A stretch of DNA of 64,000 nucleotides from Bradysia coprophila (lineage: Eukaryota > Arthropoda > Insecta > Diptera > Sciaridae). A program made the position numbers and the translations under genes. The notes under the pieces were generated by a model. The model made no database searches and was not told where the DNA came from. It saw nothing but the letters and a program-made list of their open reading frames with translations. Where the stretch lies: the NCBI RefSeq assembly GCF_014529535.1, contig NW_023503972.1, forward strand, positions 4,712,001-4,776,000, written 5' to 3'. Below, one piece after another: positions 51,793 through 62,383 of this stretch (positions are counted from its first letter, which is position 1; the number at the start of each line of letters is the position of its first letter).

Positions 51793-54127
51793 AACAAGGC
51801 ATCAGAACAGTCGGAGCGTTTGCTGCGACTTAGCCCCGTACGACCCGTAATCCTATTTCGTCCGTAACCATAATACGTCCGTAGCCGTAATTCGCCCGGA
51901 ACCCTACTACGTCTACAACCCTCTAATGCGTCTGTTACCAAAATGCAAGTCAAGTTGGGCATGGTCAAATTTACTGAAAGTGTTCATTTTTAAAATTGCG
52001 CATAGCGCAATTACGAAAGCCCGTACGAAGTACCTCTCAAATAAAACCAACTATTTACGACATTATTTTAGAAACCCAAAATTTTTTGCCAACTTTCCAT
52101 TGGGTATTCAATTACCTCTCAAATGAAACAAAAACTAGCCAAATCGGTTGAGATTTACTCGATTTATGTGCAAAGAGCACTTAGGGCCGAGTAGCGGCCT
52201 TAGTGCAAGGGTCCAAATTTAAAACTTTTTTTGCCATCATTCTATTCGGCATTCAATTATCTCTCAAATGAAACAAAATCTAGCAAAATCGAATGAGATT
52301 TACTCGATTTATGTGCAAAAAACACTTAGGGCCGAGTAACGACCTTTGAGCCCTCCCAACAAGCCCGCGTTGCATCTTACCCAAAAACAATGTTCAGCAA
52401 CTTTGTTCTACTCGTCAATACCTTTCATTTGATATATCACAAGCAGCTATTGCGTGCGTATTTCGGTAGATATCGCCGAAAGACTGAAAAACACCTATAG
52501 GGCCCTAGCTCTGGAAGGGCCGACCCTACCATGCCCATTTTCGAACTTGACCTTACTTTTGTCGATACCAATCGGGGAAAAAAAGAATTTTGAAAAAAGG
52601 TTGTGATTTGCTCAAGCTAGAGGGGTCACAGACGGACGGACGGATGAAAGGTATTGACGAGTAGAACAAAGTTGCTGAACATTGTTTTTGGGTAAGATGC
52701 AACGTGGGCTTGTTGGGAGGGCTCAAAGGTCGTTACTCGGCCCTAAGTGTTTTTTGCACACAAATCGAGTAAATCTCATCCGATTTTGCTAGTTTTTGTT
52801 TCATTTGAGAGATAATTGAATGCCGAATAGAATGATGGCGAAAAAAGTTCCAAATTTAGGCCCTTGGACTAAGGCCGCTACTCGGCCCTAAGTGTTTTTT
52901 GCACATAAATCGAGTAAATCTCATCCGATTTTGCTAGATTTAGTTTTTTATAGAAGGTAATTGAATACCGAATAGAATGATGGCGAAAAAAGTTTCAAAT
53001 TTGGGCCCTTGGACTAAGGCCGCTACTCGGCCCTAAGTGTTTTTTGCACATAAATCGAGTAAATCTCATCCGATTTTGCTAGTTTTTGTTTCATTTGAGA
53101 GATAATTGAATGCCGAATAGAATGATGGCGAAAAAAGTTCCAAATTTGGGCCCTTGGACTAAGGCCGCTACTCGGCCCTAAGTGTTTTTTGCACATAAAT
53201 CGAGTAAATCTCATCCGATTTTGCTAGATTTAGTTTTTTATAGAAGGTAATTGAATACCGAAAAGAACGTGACGAAAAAAGTTCCAAATTTGGGCCCTTG
53301 GACTAAGGCCGCTACTCGGCCCTAAGTGTTTTTTGCACATAAATCGAGTAAATCTCATCCGATTTTGCTAGATTTAGTTTTTTATAGAAGGTAATTGAAT
53401 GCCGAATAGAATGATGGCGAAAAAAGTTCCAAATTTGGGCCCTTGGACTAAGGCCGCTACTCGGCCCTAAGTGTTTTTTGCACATAAATCGAGTAAATCT
53501 CATCCGATTTTGCTAGATTTAGTTTTTTATAGAAGGTAATTGAATGCCGAATAGAATGATGGCGAAAAAAGTTCCAAATTTGGGCCCTTGGACTAAGGCC
53601 GCTACTCGGCCCCAAGTGCTCTTTGCACATAAATTGAGTAAATCTCAACCGATTTTGCTAGTTTTTGTTTCATTTGAGAGGTAATTGAATACCCAATGGA
53701 AAGTTGGCAAAAAATTTTGGGTTTCTAAAATAATGTCGTAAATTGTTGGTTTTATTTGAAAGGTACTTCGTACGGGCTTTCGTAATTGCGCTATGCGCAA
53801 TTTTAAAAATGAACAGTTTCAGTAAATTTGACAATGCCCAACTTGACTTGCATTTTGGTAACAGACGCATTAGAGGGTTGTAGACGTATTAGGGTTCCGG
53901 GCTTATTAGGGCTACGAACGTATTATGGTTGCGGACGAAATAGGATTACGGGTTGTACGGGGCTAAGTCGCAGCAAACGCTCCGACTGTTCTGATGCCTT
54001 GTTTTTATTGCGGATTCGTCATCTATGAACACAACCAAATGCATTGCCCTTACTGTCTGCTTCCAATTCGACGTGTTACAAACGGCATATTAATCTTATA
54101 AGCCCCCAGTACTTCGTTGGGGGCTAA
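51793..54127. mobile_element. 2.3-kb composite copy of the 1-kb element with an inverted partial copy inside
   Basis: 51793-52644 follows the 9417 copy from its left end to the GGAC microsatellite. At about 52645 the sequence switches to the opposite strand: 52645-54003 is an inverted copy of the left two-thirds of the element, ending in GGGGCTAAGTCGCAGCAAAC and the reverse of the AACAAGGCATCAG start. 54004-54127 then resumes the missing right end (ATTGCGGATTCGTC to CAGTACTTCGTTGGGGGCTAA). The whole forms a large imperfect palindrome with unequal arms because the inverted arm carries extra 145-bp units. No enzyme gene is inside. Confidence 0.8.
52720..53650 (-). repeat. 145-bp tandem array within the composite element
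   Basis: The phrase GGACTAAGGCCGCTACTCGG recurs at 52866, 53011, 53156, 53300, 53445 and 53590 (the last with a base change a few bases on), spacing 145, 145, 144, 145 and 145. Each unit holds GTTTTTTGCACATAAATCGA and AAAGTTCCAAATTT. A related partial unit begins at about 52727. The forward copies of the element (about 9808-9960 and 52175-52330) hold only two units, so the array was expanded in the inverted arm. Confidence 0.9.
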
Positions 54128-54659
54128 ACACTACTCTATTTGACGTGGTAAGACCTCTATTACCTACCCTGCTAGGTTCTTTGCCCAAAAAGGTAAAATA
54201 CGAAGAGAAATCAGAGGTGCAAAATTTTTTAATGAAATTTGGTTCAGACACACCGTGTAACATATGTACAGGGTTTGAAGCAACTTCGCTCATGCCTCGA
54301 GTCGTAAGTCTTAGCTACTCCTACCGATTTCATTCATCGCATCTTTCAGCATCACAACTTTTTGTAAACACTTCACAAGATCAAAGTTGCTCGAATGAGG
54401 GTCAGATTGGAAGACCAACAAAATGAGTTTTCGATATGTGATATGCGGGATCCAACTCGACATTTATTAGGAGTATCAATTTTTGTAAACGTCTTGCTAA
54501 GCCAACGCACTGCAAGCAAAGAATGGATTTTTAAAGCCTTTTGCTGTTTAATGAGCAGTTACGCTTTACAGTTATATGGAACACTGTCAAGTTTCAGTAC
54601 CCTATTTAGAGTAACACTCACGCAAATTTTGCGCCACAAATAGCTATTTACGTATCTGT
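54128..54659. other. Repeat remnants between the composite element and the AAA fragment
   Basis: 54128-54144 (CACTACTCTATTTGACG) is a scrap of the CAACGCACTTCAAGC MITE family, and 54503 to about 54645 is another degraded member (CAACGCACTGCAAGCAAA, ACACTGTCAAGTTTCAGTAC, CTATTTAGAGT). The stretch 54145-54500 has an open frame of about 93 codons that I cannot recognise. Confidence 0.45.
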
Positions 54660-54832
54660 TTTGAAAGATTGATTTTAGACAATTTTGCGAATTGTAGGCC
54701 GAGCAAAGTGAGGTCTGAGGTCAATCGTCCAAGAAAGACACGAATACAACTTTTCATGCAAATGGACGGATTAGTACAGGTAAATGTGTCGGAAAGTTGC
54801 TCCAGAAAAAAATTGATTGTATTGGCTTCGAC
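54660..54832 (+). pseudogene. AAA-ATPase fragment (katanin/fidgetin-like), interrupted by a MITE
   Basis: The plus-strand frame reads SKVRSEVNRPRKTRIQLFMQMDGL, then a variable stretch, then KKLIVLASTN. This matches the segment between Walker B and sensor 1 in microtubule-severing AAA proteins, where family members read roughly SRRIKTEFLVQMDG and VLVLAATN. Walker B itself has decayed or is absent, and neither Walker A nor the C-terminal part is seen nearby. The frame stops where a 142-bp MITE begins, and the target duplication CTTCGAC includes the ASTN codons. Likely a dead retrocopy or gene fragment; the match is short, so the family call is tentative. Confidence 0.5.
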
Positions 54833-54974
54833 AAACGCACTTCAAGCATGAGTGGTACTCTAAGTAGTGTACTGAAACTGGACAGTAAAAAATTTTGACA
54901 CGGTAAAAAATATGGAAAAAGTAGTACTCTCTTTGACAGCTGTCACTCGAACCACTTTTGCTTGAAGTGCGTTG
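54833..54974. mobile_element. MITE of the CAACGCACTTCAAGC family with target duplication
   Basis: 142 bp. The left end AAACGCACTTCAAGCATGAG pairs with the right end CTTTTGCTTGAAGTGCGTTG. CTTCGAC flanks both sides (54826-54832 and 54975-54981; eight bases, CTTCGACA, if the first A is counted as target). Internal words GGACAGTAAAAA and GACAGCTGTCACTCG are shared with the 60104 copy. Inserted into the AAA fragment. Confidence 0.8.
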
Positions 54975-54983
54975 CTTCGACAA

Positions 54984-54989
54984 TTTATT
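54984..54989 (-). terminator. Candidate poly(A) signal of the G6PD gene
   Basis: AATAAA on the minus strand, 86 bases beyond the G6PD stop at 55075 and just before the MITE. Use inferred from position. Confidence 0.5.
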
Positions 54990-55074
54990 TCTTTTAATCA
55001 AATCAAAAATATTTCCGTACATCAATCGCCGGGATGAGCTCTTCGACCAAATGCAATTAAAATTGTCGTCAATC

Positions 55075-58000
55075 CTAAGGTTTATCCCAGGTAAAGTCGG
55101 GATCCGATTCGAATCCATGCGACACAAAGAAATGGTCAGCTTCGCTGGGTCCACGAGAACCAAATACGTAACTGTAAGGCTTCTGATGCTGTTTTTCAAT
55201 TTGATGAAGAAGAGGAGTGAATATTCTCCACGCTTCGGACAGTTCATCGGATCGTACGAAATTCACCTGCGAGCCGTCAAGAACTTCACCAATCAATCTC
55301 TCATATGATTCGGGAATTTGTGCGCCCTGTGAGAATTTCAAAGCGTAAGTTTTTTGAATCTAAAAGAAATGTCTGCGGCGTGGTCCACTCACCGGAAATT
55401 TGTCGTTGTAAACAAGATTCAATTGCGTTGGATGCAGCGTATCATTGAAACCTGGCTGCTTCAAATTGACGTGGAATCGAATGGCTTCGTCCGGATACAA
55501 GCGGATGACTAACTCATTCATTTTGGATTGTCCATGGAAAATATCGTCCGCAACCTTTTTGAATTGAATTCGAATTTCGGCTCGATGATCGTTTATTGCT
55601 TTGCCGCATCTGAGGAAGAATGGAACTCCCCTCCAGCGATCATTTTCCACGTTGAGACTCATCAGTCCATACGTTGAAGTTATCGAATTCTGATCTTTCA
55701 AAGTTTTGTCTTCTAAATAGCCCGTCCGTTCATCATCTGTGGTTCCATTCGGATTGCCAACGTATTGGCCGAGAATCGCATCCTCTAATTTGATAGCAGG
55801 AATCGCTTTCAACAGTTTCACCTTTTCGTTGCGAATATCATCAGCGTTGGTGGTCCGTGGTTTTTCCATTGCAATTATCGTCAGCACTTGCAGCAAGTGA
55901 TTTTGGATAACGTCCCGTATGATACCCGCTTTATCGAAATATCCACCTCGTCCCAACGTACCAAAATCTTCTTTCAACTCAACCAGAACGGCAGAAATAT
56001 GTTCGCGATCCCAAATACTTTCGAACAGAGTGTTCCCGAACCGGAAACCGAGTAACATTTGAACGACTTCTTTGCCCAAGAAATGATCCATCCGGTAGAT
56101 TTGGTCTTCGGTGAATAATTTTTCTATTTGCGCCGATAAAATGTCAGACGTTTCGGAATCTTCACCGAATGGCTTCTCGAAAACGATACGTGTCCAGCCT
56201 CTGATTCGAAAAAATTATCAAAATTTAGAGCTAGATCAAAAAAAGGGAGAAAGAAAACTTACGACTTTGCCATGGCATGGGCTTTCAACGGTACGATAGC
56301 CTGTTGGTACACAGTGGAAGGAAGTGCCATGTAATATAGCCGATTGGCTTTCGGTGCCGATTTCTCCAGTTCTTTGAGTTGTGCATCTAATTTAATCCAG
56401 TCGTCATCGGCATCGTAGCCGCCACGAACGTATCGATTTACGACGCTCCAAAATTGATCGTATTTCTTTCCGTCGGTTTTATCGACGACATAAGGATCCA
56501 CATTTTTGCGTATTTTTTCCACGCTCAAATCGGAACGAGCGTATCCAACAATGTGGACATTTTTCGGTAATAAATTTTCTCGGAATAAAGTCCTGTGTAA
56601 CGTTGGAAAGGTAAAAGCGAAATTATTATACGAAATTTAATGAGAACGTTGAGGCACGTAGGTACATTACCATAACGCTGGATAGACCAGTTTCTTTCCT
56701 AAGTCTCCCTGAAAAAAAAAAAATGGAATTCCATATCATAACTGGCTCATGAAGAGCCATAACTGGCTCTGGGCAAGATCGATAATTTGAAGTCAGGGGT
56801 CGTTTATGAATTACGTAACGCAAGAGGGAGGAGGTGAAGTAAGTGACGTATTTTATCATCAGTAAAAATCAGAGCTTATTTTTGAAAAAATTTTAAAATT
56901 TGAATTTGTTTTGAAAGTCTTATCAAGCACTCGCGTTGCATTTCCCGCATTTCCCGAAGCTTTTACCAGGGCATATTTTTGGAATTTTTTGGGGAAATTT
57001 TTTACAAAATTCCCAAAAAATTGTCACAAATTTCCAAAACGTCCAAAAACCGAATTTTTCCACCATTTCGAACGGTTTTGGCAACTCCAAAGAGCTTGAC
57101 GCTCTCATCTTTCAAATTAATCATGCTCGACTTCATTTGAATGCTGATAGTGTCAAGAAATAATCGAGAGTCAGCTAAAACGCAAGGCTGAGTTCAGGAG
57201 TTGCCAAAACCGTTCGAAATGGTGGAAAAAATCGGTTTTCGGACGTTGGCAGCTTTTGGAAATTTTTAGCCCTGGTAAAAACCCTTTATGTTGGAAATGT
57301 AACGCAAGTGCTTGTGCAGACTTTCAAAACAAATTCAAATTTTTAAAGTGTCAAACCACAGTATTGAACTAGAACAGCACTAGAACAGAATTTTTAAGAG
57401 CGGCCTCCTCGACGCAGTAGTCAAAATTTCTCATCTAAATTATGTTTGTAAAGTGGTTAGTATAATGTAACTGCGGACCAATTTTTGTATAAGAGGGAAT
57501 CCGTTAATATAAATCTGTTCTGGATCAGCTGCTTTGCATATAACCTCACTGCCTCGTATGCATCTTTATACAGTTTTACCACTACCATAACTATTAAACC
57601 CGTATAAACACGTATAAGGCAGTGAGGTTGTATGAGTGGACCAGCTGAAAGAGAACTGTACCACACGAGGGGTAAGCCACTGGCCAAAAGGGTGGCAAAT
57701 CAATTTCTAATTCCTTTCAATTCCGTTTAATTACCTCAATTACCTGATCAATTCATCTAATTGCCGGATTCACTCTACTTCCTCAATTCCTTTCAATTTC
57801 TTTCAATGGGTGACTGAAGTTTTAACAAGTTATTTTTAATCGACGTAAAACATTATTCTAAACAAAAAATTGTTCAACGGTATGTTTCTAAAATGCAGTG
57901 ATCTTTTTATTAGTTCGTCTAAACTTCGAAACGTATACAGTAAAAAAATTACAAATTGGCGGCCCTTATATTTTTGATAACATTTTTAAGGAATTATTAT

Positions 58001-59241
58001 ATTTTCAATTTGACACTGTTTTTAGAAATTCTTTTGATCAGAATTGTCGATACCCATGTAGTTCTTGGTGCATCGAGACTGGAAACGGCCTCCGGCACAT
58101 TTTAGGCAGCTGACAAAATTGGATCGATTTAGGGTCGCACTTTGTAAACAAAATTAATTTTATAAAAAAATATGTTCCTCTTAGAGGCATACCATTGAAC
58201 AATTTTTTGCTTAGAATAACGTTCTGCGTCGAATTGGTCAAAACTTCAATCCCCCATTCCCTTTCAATTTCTATAGATACTAATTTCTTATAATTCCCAT
58301 TAATTCCTGTCAACTCCATTTAATTACCTAAAATACCGGATCAATTCATCTAATTGCCGGATTCGCTATAATTCCTTTCAATTCCGTTCAATTCCGTAAT
58401 TCCTTTCAATTTCTAAAGGTACTTCCTGTCAATTTCTTTCAATTCCCAGTAATTACTGTCAATTCCTTTCATTTACTTTCAATTCCCTTCAATTCCCATT
58501 AATTTCTGTCAATTCCGTTTAATTACCGGATTCTCCTTAAATTCCGAGCAGCTTGGGTAATCAATTACCCGAGTGGTTTACCCCTCGGTACCACATTACA
58601 TCGCAAATTCGGGTTCGGGTTTCTAGATTCAAAAATTTATATTTCGGTCAAGACCACCGATTTTTGAATCGTTGAGCTCATACGGATGCCAAGCTTGTTT
58701 TAATGGTAGTTTAGGCCCGTTTGGAAACAGTTCCGCGGTTAACGACACTTTTATTCTGGTTATTGGACTTGCGCCACTCTCCCTATGTGCACGATTACTT
58801 TCAACTTTAAATTAAACAAAAAAAAAATTGTCCGCTCCGAGCGAGTACAAAAGATGATAAGTAATCTGAAATCACTGATGGTTAGTACATTAGTCGGGAT
58901 GTGTTAATTACAACTATTAATAATCGTATAAGTTCGCGTTCATTTGCAAAATTATGCAAAGTAGGTATGTTGCTGATACTTACAGAAGCACCGAGAACAA
59001 TGATGGTGTAGACACTACCATCATCATCATTGCCGAAACGATGACCTCCGACGACATTGCTTTCCAGAGGGACCGCAAATCCTATAATGCAGTAAATAAT
59101 AATATTTAAAAAATTCTAACTTCTTACCATAAAACTCGTTTTGCATTTACATATTTATAGAATCAACGAGAACTTACCGCACTTAGCTACTACAAACAAC
59201 GAAAGTACAACTGCAGAAACAACTTTCATAAGATCAATCAT
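55075..59241 (-). CDS. Glucose-6-phosphate 1-dehydrogenase with an N-terminal signal peptide, six exons
   Basis: Oxidises glucose-6-phosphate with NADP+, the first step of the pentose phosphate pathway. Exons (minus): 59178-59241, 58984-59081, 56671-56708, 56263-56592, 55393-56200, 55075-55326; GT-AG introns, phases join, 529 residues. Motifs seen: NADP+ site GASGDLGKK (52-60), EKPFG (185-189), active-site RMDHFLGKE (213-221), GIIRDVIQNHLLQ, GQYVGNPNG, LRCGKA, FVRSDELSEAWRIFTPLLHQIE and GSRGPSEAD, so the enzyme looks intact. It ends at the usual G6PD C-terminus, so it is not the fused H6PD type, and it has no HDEL/KDEL-like tail. The odd part is the start: MIDLMKVVSAVVLSLFVVAK reads as a signal peptide (charged start, about 13 hydrophobic residues, small residues near 20-28), whereas family members are normally cytosolic. 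Either a secretory paralog of Zw or an isoform with an alternative first exon. Confidence 0.92.
56893..57357. mobile_element. 465-bp foldback element with about 180-bp arms
   Basis: The left arm runs from TTAAAATTTGAATTTGTTTT and includes GCGTTGCATTTCC, CCAGGGC and CCACCATTTCGAACGGTTTT. The right arm reverses these: AAAACCGTTCGAAATGGTGG, GCCCTGG, GGAAATGTAACGC and AAAACAAATTCAAATTTTTA. Arms differ by small deletions. The middle (57085-57190) is not paired. No coding capacity. Confidence 0.75.
57521..57648. mobile_element. 128-bp inverted-repeat element
   Basis: Left TGGATCAGCTGCTTTGCATA with ATAACCTCACTGCCT; right AGGCAGTGAGGTTGT with GTGGACCAGCTGA. Arms about 33 bp with a few mismatches. 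Non-coding. Confidence 0.65.
57659..58594. mobile_element. 0.9-kb element of degenerate AATTCC repeats with inverted ends
   Basis: The left end contains CGAGGGGTAAGCCACT and the right end its inverse AGTGGTTTACCCCTCG (one change). Two long stretches between them (57706-57815 and 58245-58555) are degenerate direct repeats of the type AATTCCTTTCAATTCC and TTAATTACC; an ordinary-looking 400-bp segment lies between (57840-58240). No enzyme gene. Confidence 0.65.
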
Positions 59242-59373
59242 CTTCGATAAACCGGAATTTAAGCGAACTCTCGGCGGTATAATAAATTGTTAATCTTCAC
59301 GAAGTGATGGATATAAACCTACTAATTGGCAGCGGAAAAAACCATTTAGTGCTTGGCGCTTAACAGTCAACAT

Positions 59374-59382
59374 CTATATATA
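59374..59382 (-). promoter_or_regulatory. Possible TATA box of the G6PD gene
   Basis: TATATATAG on the minus strand, about 135 bases upstream of the ATG at 59241, giving a predicted start of transcription near 59350. TA-rich words are common here (for example the run at about 59452-59468), so this is position-based only. Confidence 0.3.
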
Positions 59383-60103
59383 ATATGCACCTACGCGTCG
59401 ATATTATTTATGCTGGACTTGCGCGATTGTTTTACCATTAAGTCTGCACACGTATATATATATATATGAACATAACACATGCACAAAACGGTCGGGCAAA
59501 TATCAAAGACCAAGACCAGTGTAACCTTGTGATTTGTCATTGATGTCAGAACTACTTAATGGAAATGCAAACCATCGCTTTGTGGACTTGAGGCTAACAA
59601 AATTAGTAATGGAGGGGTAAGACAAAAATGGGAATTTATTAACCAAAGGATAGCGAGGAGGATTAGTTAACAGAGGAAAAATGCCCTTCAAACCAAACTT
59701 CTCTTACAAAAAGTTCATATTAAAAACAGAAGGTAATGCAAAAGGTCAGATTATTAATGGGTCTGTTTCACATATATACTGTGAACCGACAGGAATAACG
59801 CCGAAATTGATACGGCCTTGAAACGAAATGTGATCGTTTTGTCACTGAGCACCATAAAAAAATGTTGACGAGAGAACCTAATTTGACATGGGCACAAAGT
59901 AGGTTTCAGCTTGGAAAAGATAGGACGAGGTGTGTATTTCATCTGAGACTGTCCGATGTTACACGGTTAAACGACAGTCAGATCAGAAGGAGGCTGTCAC
60001 TCCTGCCTCTAAGTGCTGAATACTGGAGATATAAATTTTCTTCATTAACTGTAGAACGAATCCGTGTTGATACTAGGTAGCACAACACAAAAACAGATAA
60101 AAT

Positions 60104-60265
60104 CAACGCACTTCAAGCAAAAGTGGTACTCTAAATAGGGTACTGAAACTTGACAGTGCTCCATACAAAATTTTACACTGTTAAAAGAGTGGGGATAAAA
60201 TTTCATACAAAATACTACTCTATTTGGCAGCTGTCATTAATAGCACTTTTGCTTGAAGTGCGTTG
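60104..60265. mobile_element. MITE of the CAACGCACTTCAAGC family, best-preserved copy
   Basis: 162 bp with matching ends CAACGCACTTCAAGCAAAAG and CTTTTGCTTGAAGTGCGTTG. ATAAAAT stands directly on both sides (60097-60103 and 60266-60272), a 7-base duplication. The interior has complementary TACTCTAAATAGGGTA and TACTACTCTATTTGGCA. Confidence 0.85.
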
Positions 60266-60291
60266 ATAAAATTCAATAAAAAGTCATATTA

Positions 60292-60475
60292 CGACCGTCA
60301 TCATCCGGAAACTCTACCACAACGAAAGGAGGAGAATGTACGTTTGTCGTAAACGCTAGCTGTCACTGTTAGTATTTGCCAGAGAAATGATAACAGATGG
60401 CGTTGCTGGCCCGATTATCCCATCTGGTATCATTTCACTAGTATTTGTAGAGTTGTCGGTAGGTGATGATGGTCG
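60292..60475. mobile_element. Inverted-repeat element of about 184 bp
   Basis: Left CGACCGTCATCATC..ACTCTAC pairs with right GTAGAGTTGTCGGTAGGTGA+TGATGGTCG; inner arms are GAAATGATAACAGATGG and CCATCTGGTATCATTTC. It lies only 26 bases from the preceding MITE. Confidence 0.6.
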
Positions 60476-61659
60476 TTAGCAGTTGTTAATAACCCTAAAT
60501 AAAAAGAGTCGAATGGTGACCGAGATCAGGATACTTTTATTGTTTATCCAAGTTTTTTGCTTTACTTTTCTCACCAATAAACAAGCTATTAAAATCACAG
60601 TAACGAAACGGGTACGCGCACTAAGTTAACGATCGAATCGAGCTTCTTAAATAATAAATGTGAGAAAATTGTTAATAATAAGATAATTACCGCGCTTTGA
60701 TGTGGAATTAATTGAAAAGTTTCAATCGTAATCGTAATTAGTGACTACATGAAGCTCAAGTAATTACATAACCGAGAATCGACATCCAATTTATGCATCG
60801 ATCTTTTCAAGAAAAAATGTTCAATTGATATGGTCGTTGCTCTTAGATTTGTTATAACGATTATGATTGGAAATGGCTGCGTAATATTTATCACTACAAA
60901 TAGAGATCAAATTGAGAGACAGATGAAATAGTTATTTGTTTTCCGAGAGAGGAAAAATTTGCTCGTGTTGAAATTTCCTAAGCATAACGTTTTCCATGTA
61001 TGCGAGGTAAATATCTATTTTCTACACTGTGAAAACATGAGGACAGGAAATAGACATTTTCTCACCCGAATTGTCATCCGACGAAACGTCAATAAAATTT
61101 TCTCGTTACCTTTTCAAAGTACCTATGTTCGTTTCACGACTTTCTAAGTTGTCTTTCACGTTGCCGAGCCAACCAACTGGCTCCGTATCCGTACAATTCT
61201 TTTTACATTTTACCAAAAAAGGAATCTTTGAGAACTTTTAAAAATTTAATTCCTAAAAATAAGCGGCTTATTATAAGCTAAGGTTATATTTGCTTTGGCA
61301 ACCTCTTGAATGGTTGTTAGACAAAGCAATAAATAAAATTTTTCAAAACATATTTGCATGTTTGAACCATATACCATTCTTGTAAACGTTTAACCAAATA
61401 TTTGAAATTCAATTAATTTGACATTACGCTCAGGAGTAAATATTTAATGCCGAACTCAACACCATGGTTTTTTGTTTGGAAAAGAAATAACGAAATTACG
61501 GAATCGTTTATTCAAAGATGGCCTTATTAGCGAAGCAGATCAATTTTCTTAACCTAAGTCATGTAGACCAAGGCTGTAAGCGCAGATGCAGATACGCGGG
61601 TGACACACGACGTTTCGTACAACAAATTTGATTTTGGTGAAATTGTTTGTATGGAAGAG

Positions 61660-61840
61660 GTATGTTCCAATGAAAGTCTAGAACAGGTATGGTCGATCGG
61701 CGAATTCGTCTTAAACACACTCACATTTTAAATCAAAATAATATGAAAATGAGTGCGTTTAAGTACGAAAATCAAATTTGTATGTCCTCCGGGCGAACAA
61801 TAGACCATACCTGTTTTACACTTTCATTGGTATGTTCGCG
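61660..61840. mobile_element. Inverted-repeat element of about 180 bp
   Basis: CCAATGAAAGTCTAGAACAG plus GTATGGTC (from 61667) is reversed at 61803-61830 with two changes; inner arms are CTTAAACACACTCACATTT and AAATGAGTGCGTTTAAG. Non-coding. Confidence 0.6.
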
Positions 61841-62326
61841 CTTAAAGTTTACAGTCTTGATATAAGTACGCACTATTTGAATGACCCCTAATGAAACATA
61901 AAACTGTGTGATGGATCTGTTAAAGTGAAAGATTCAATCGGCTCAAAATATATACTTCTTAGATGAGAAGAAGTGAGTGATTCGATATATTTGCAATATG
62001 CCTGTCATCTGTAAAAGCTAAATCAAATAAGCACTTGAAAATGGTACAACGGAACAAGAAATAAGTGTAAAATAAGTCTAATTTAAAGGATTTGTATCTC
62101 TACTGTTATGCTACACGAACTTCAAAACGATATATCGAAGCATAAATAAATATGTATTATTTGTTGCATATAAACGGGACACTCGTAATTCTAGAGTTTC
62201 TGATAGCATAGCACTGAACCAAGCACTAGAACAGATTTTTTAACGGATATTTAGCCTCTCTAATATGATCTGCCACCAAGTAAACAACATTTTTTGAACC
62301 GCCACAAGTGTAATCTTAGTGAGAGC

Positions 62327-62383
62327 CAAGGCTGTAAACTTTGTACCTTCGGAATATTGAATACCACAAAGTATACAGCCTTG
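62327..62383. mobile_element. 57-bp miniature inverted-repeat element with 9-bp target duplication
   Basis: Ends CAAGGCTGTAAACTTTGT and ACAAAGTATACAGCCTTG are inverted with one mismatch, and AGTGAGAGC flanks both sides (62318-62326 and 62384-62392). A single end of the same type (CCAAGGCTGTAAGCG) occurs at about 61569. A 9-bp duplication would suit a Mutator-like mover, but 8 bp with a chance base cannot be excluded. Confidence 0.7.

Larger units (their letters stand above)
56709..58983 (-). other. G6PD intron 2 (2.3 kb)
   Basis: Splits the NADP+-binding loop between GAS and GDLGKK. It contains, in order, a single arm of the 36642 palindrome (about 56800-56822), a long foldback (56893-57357), a small inverted-repeat element (57521-57648) and the AATTCC-rich element (57659-58594). 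No coding sequence. Confidence 0.75.

Noticed and set aside
53023..53648. Three near-identical 63-codon open frames on the minus strand
   Set aside because: They come from the 145-bp tandem unit, whose length is not a multiple of three, and none resembles a protein.
55118..55308. Plus-strand open frames across the G6PD exons
   Set aside because: They are shadows of the minus-strand coding exons.
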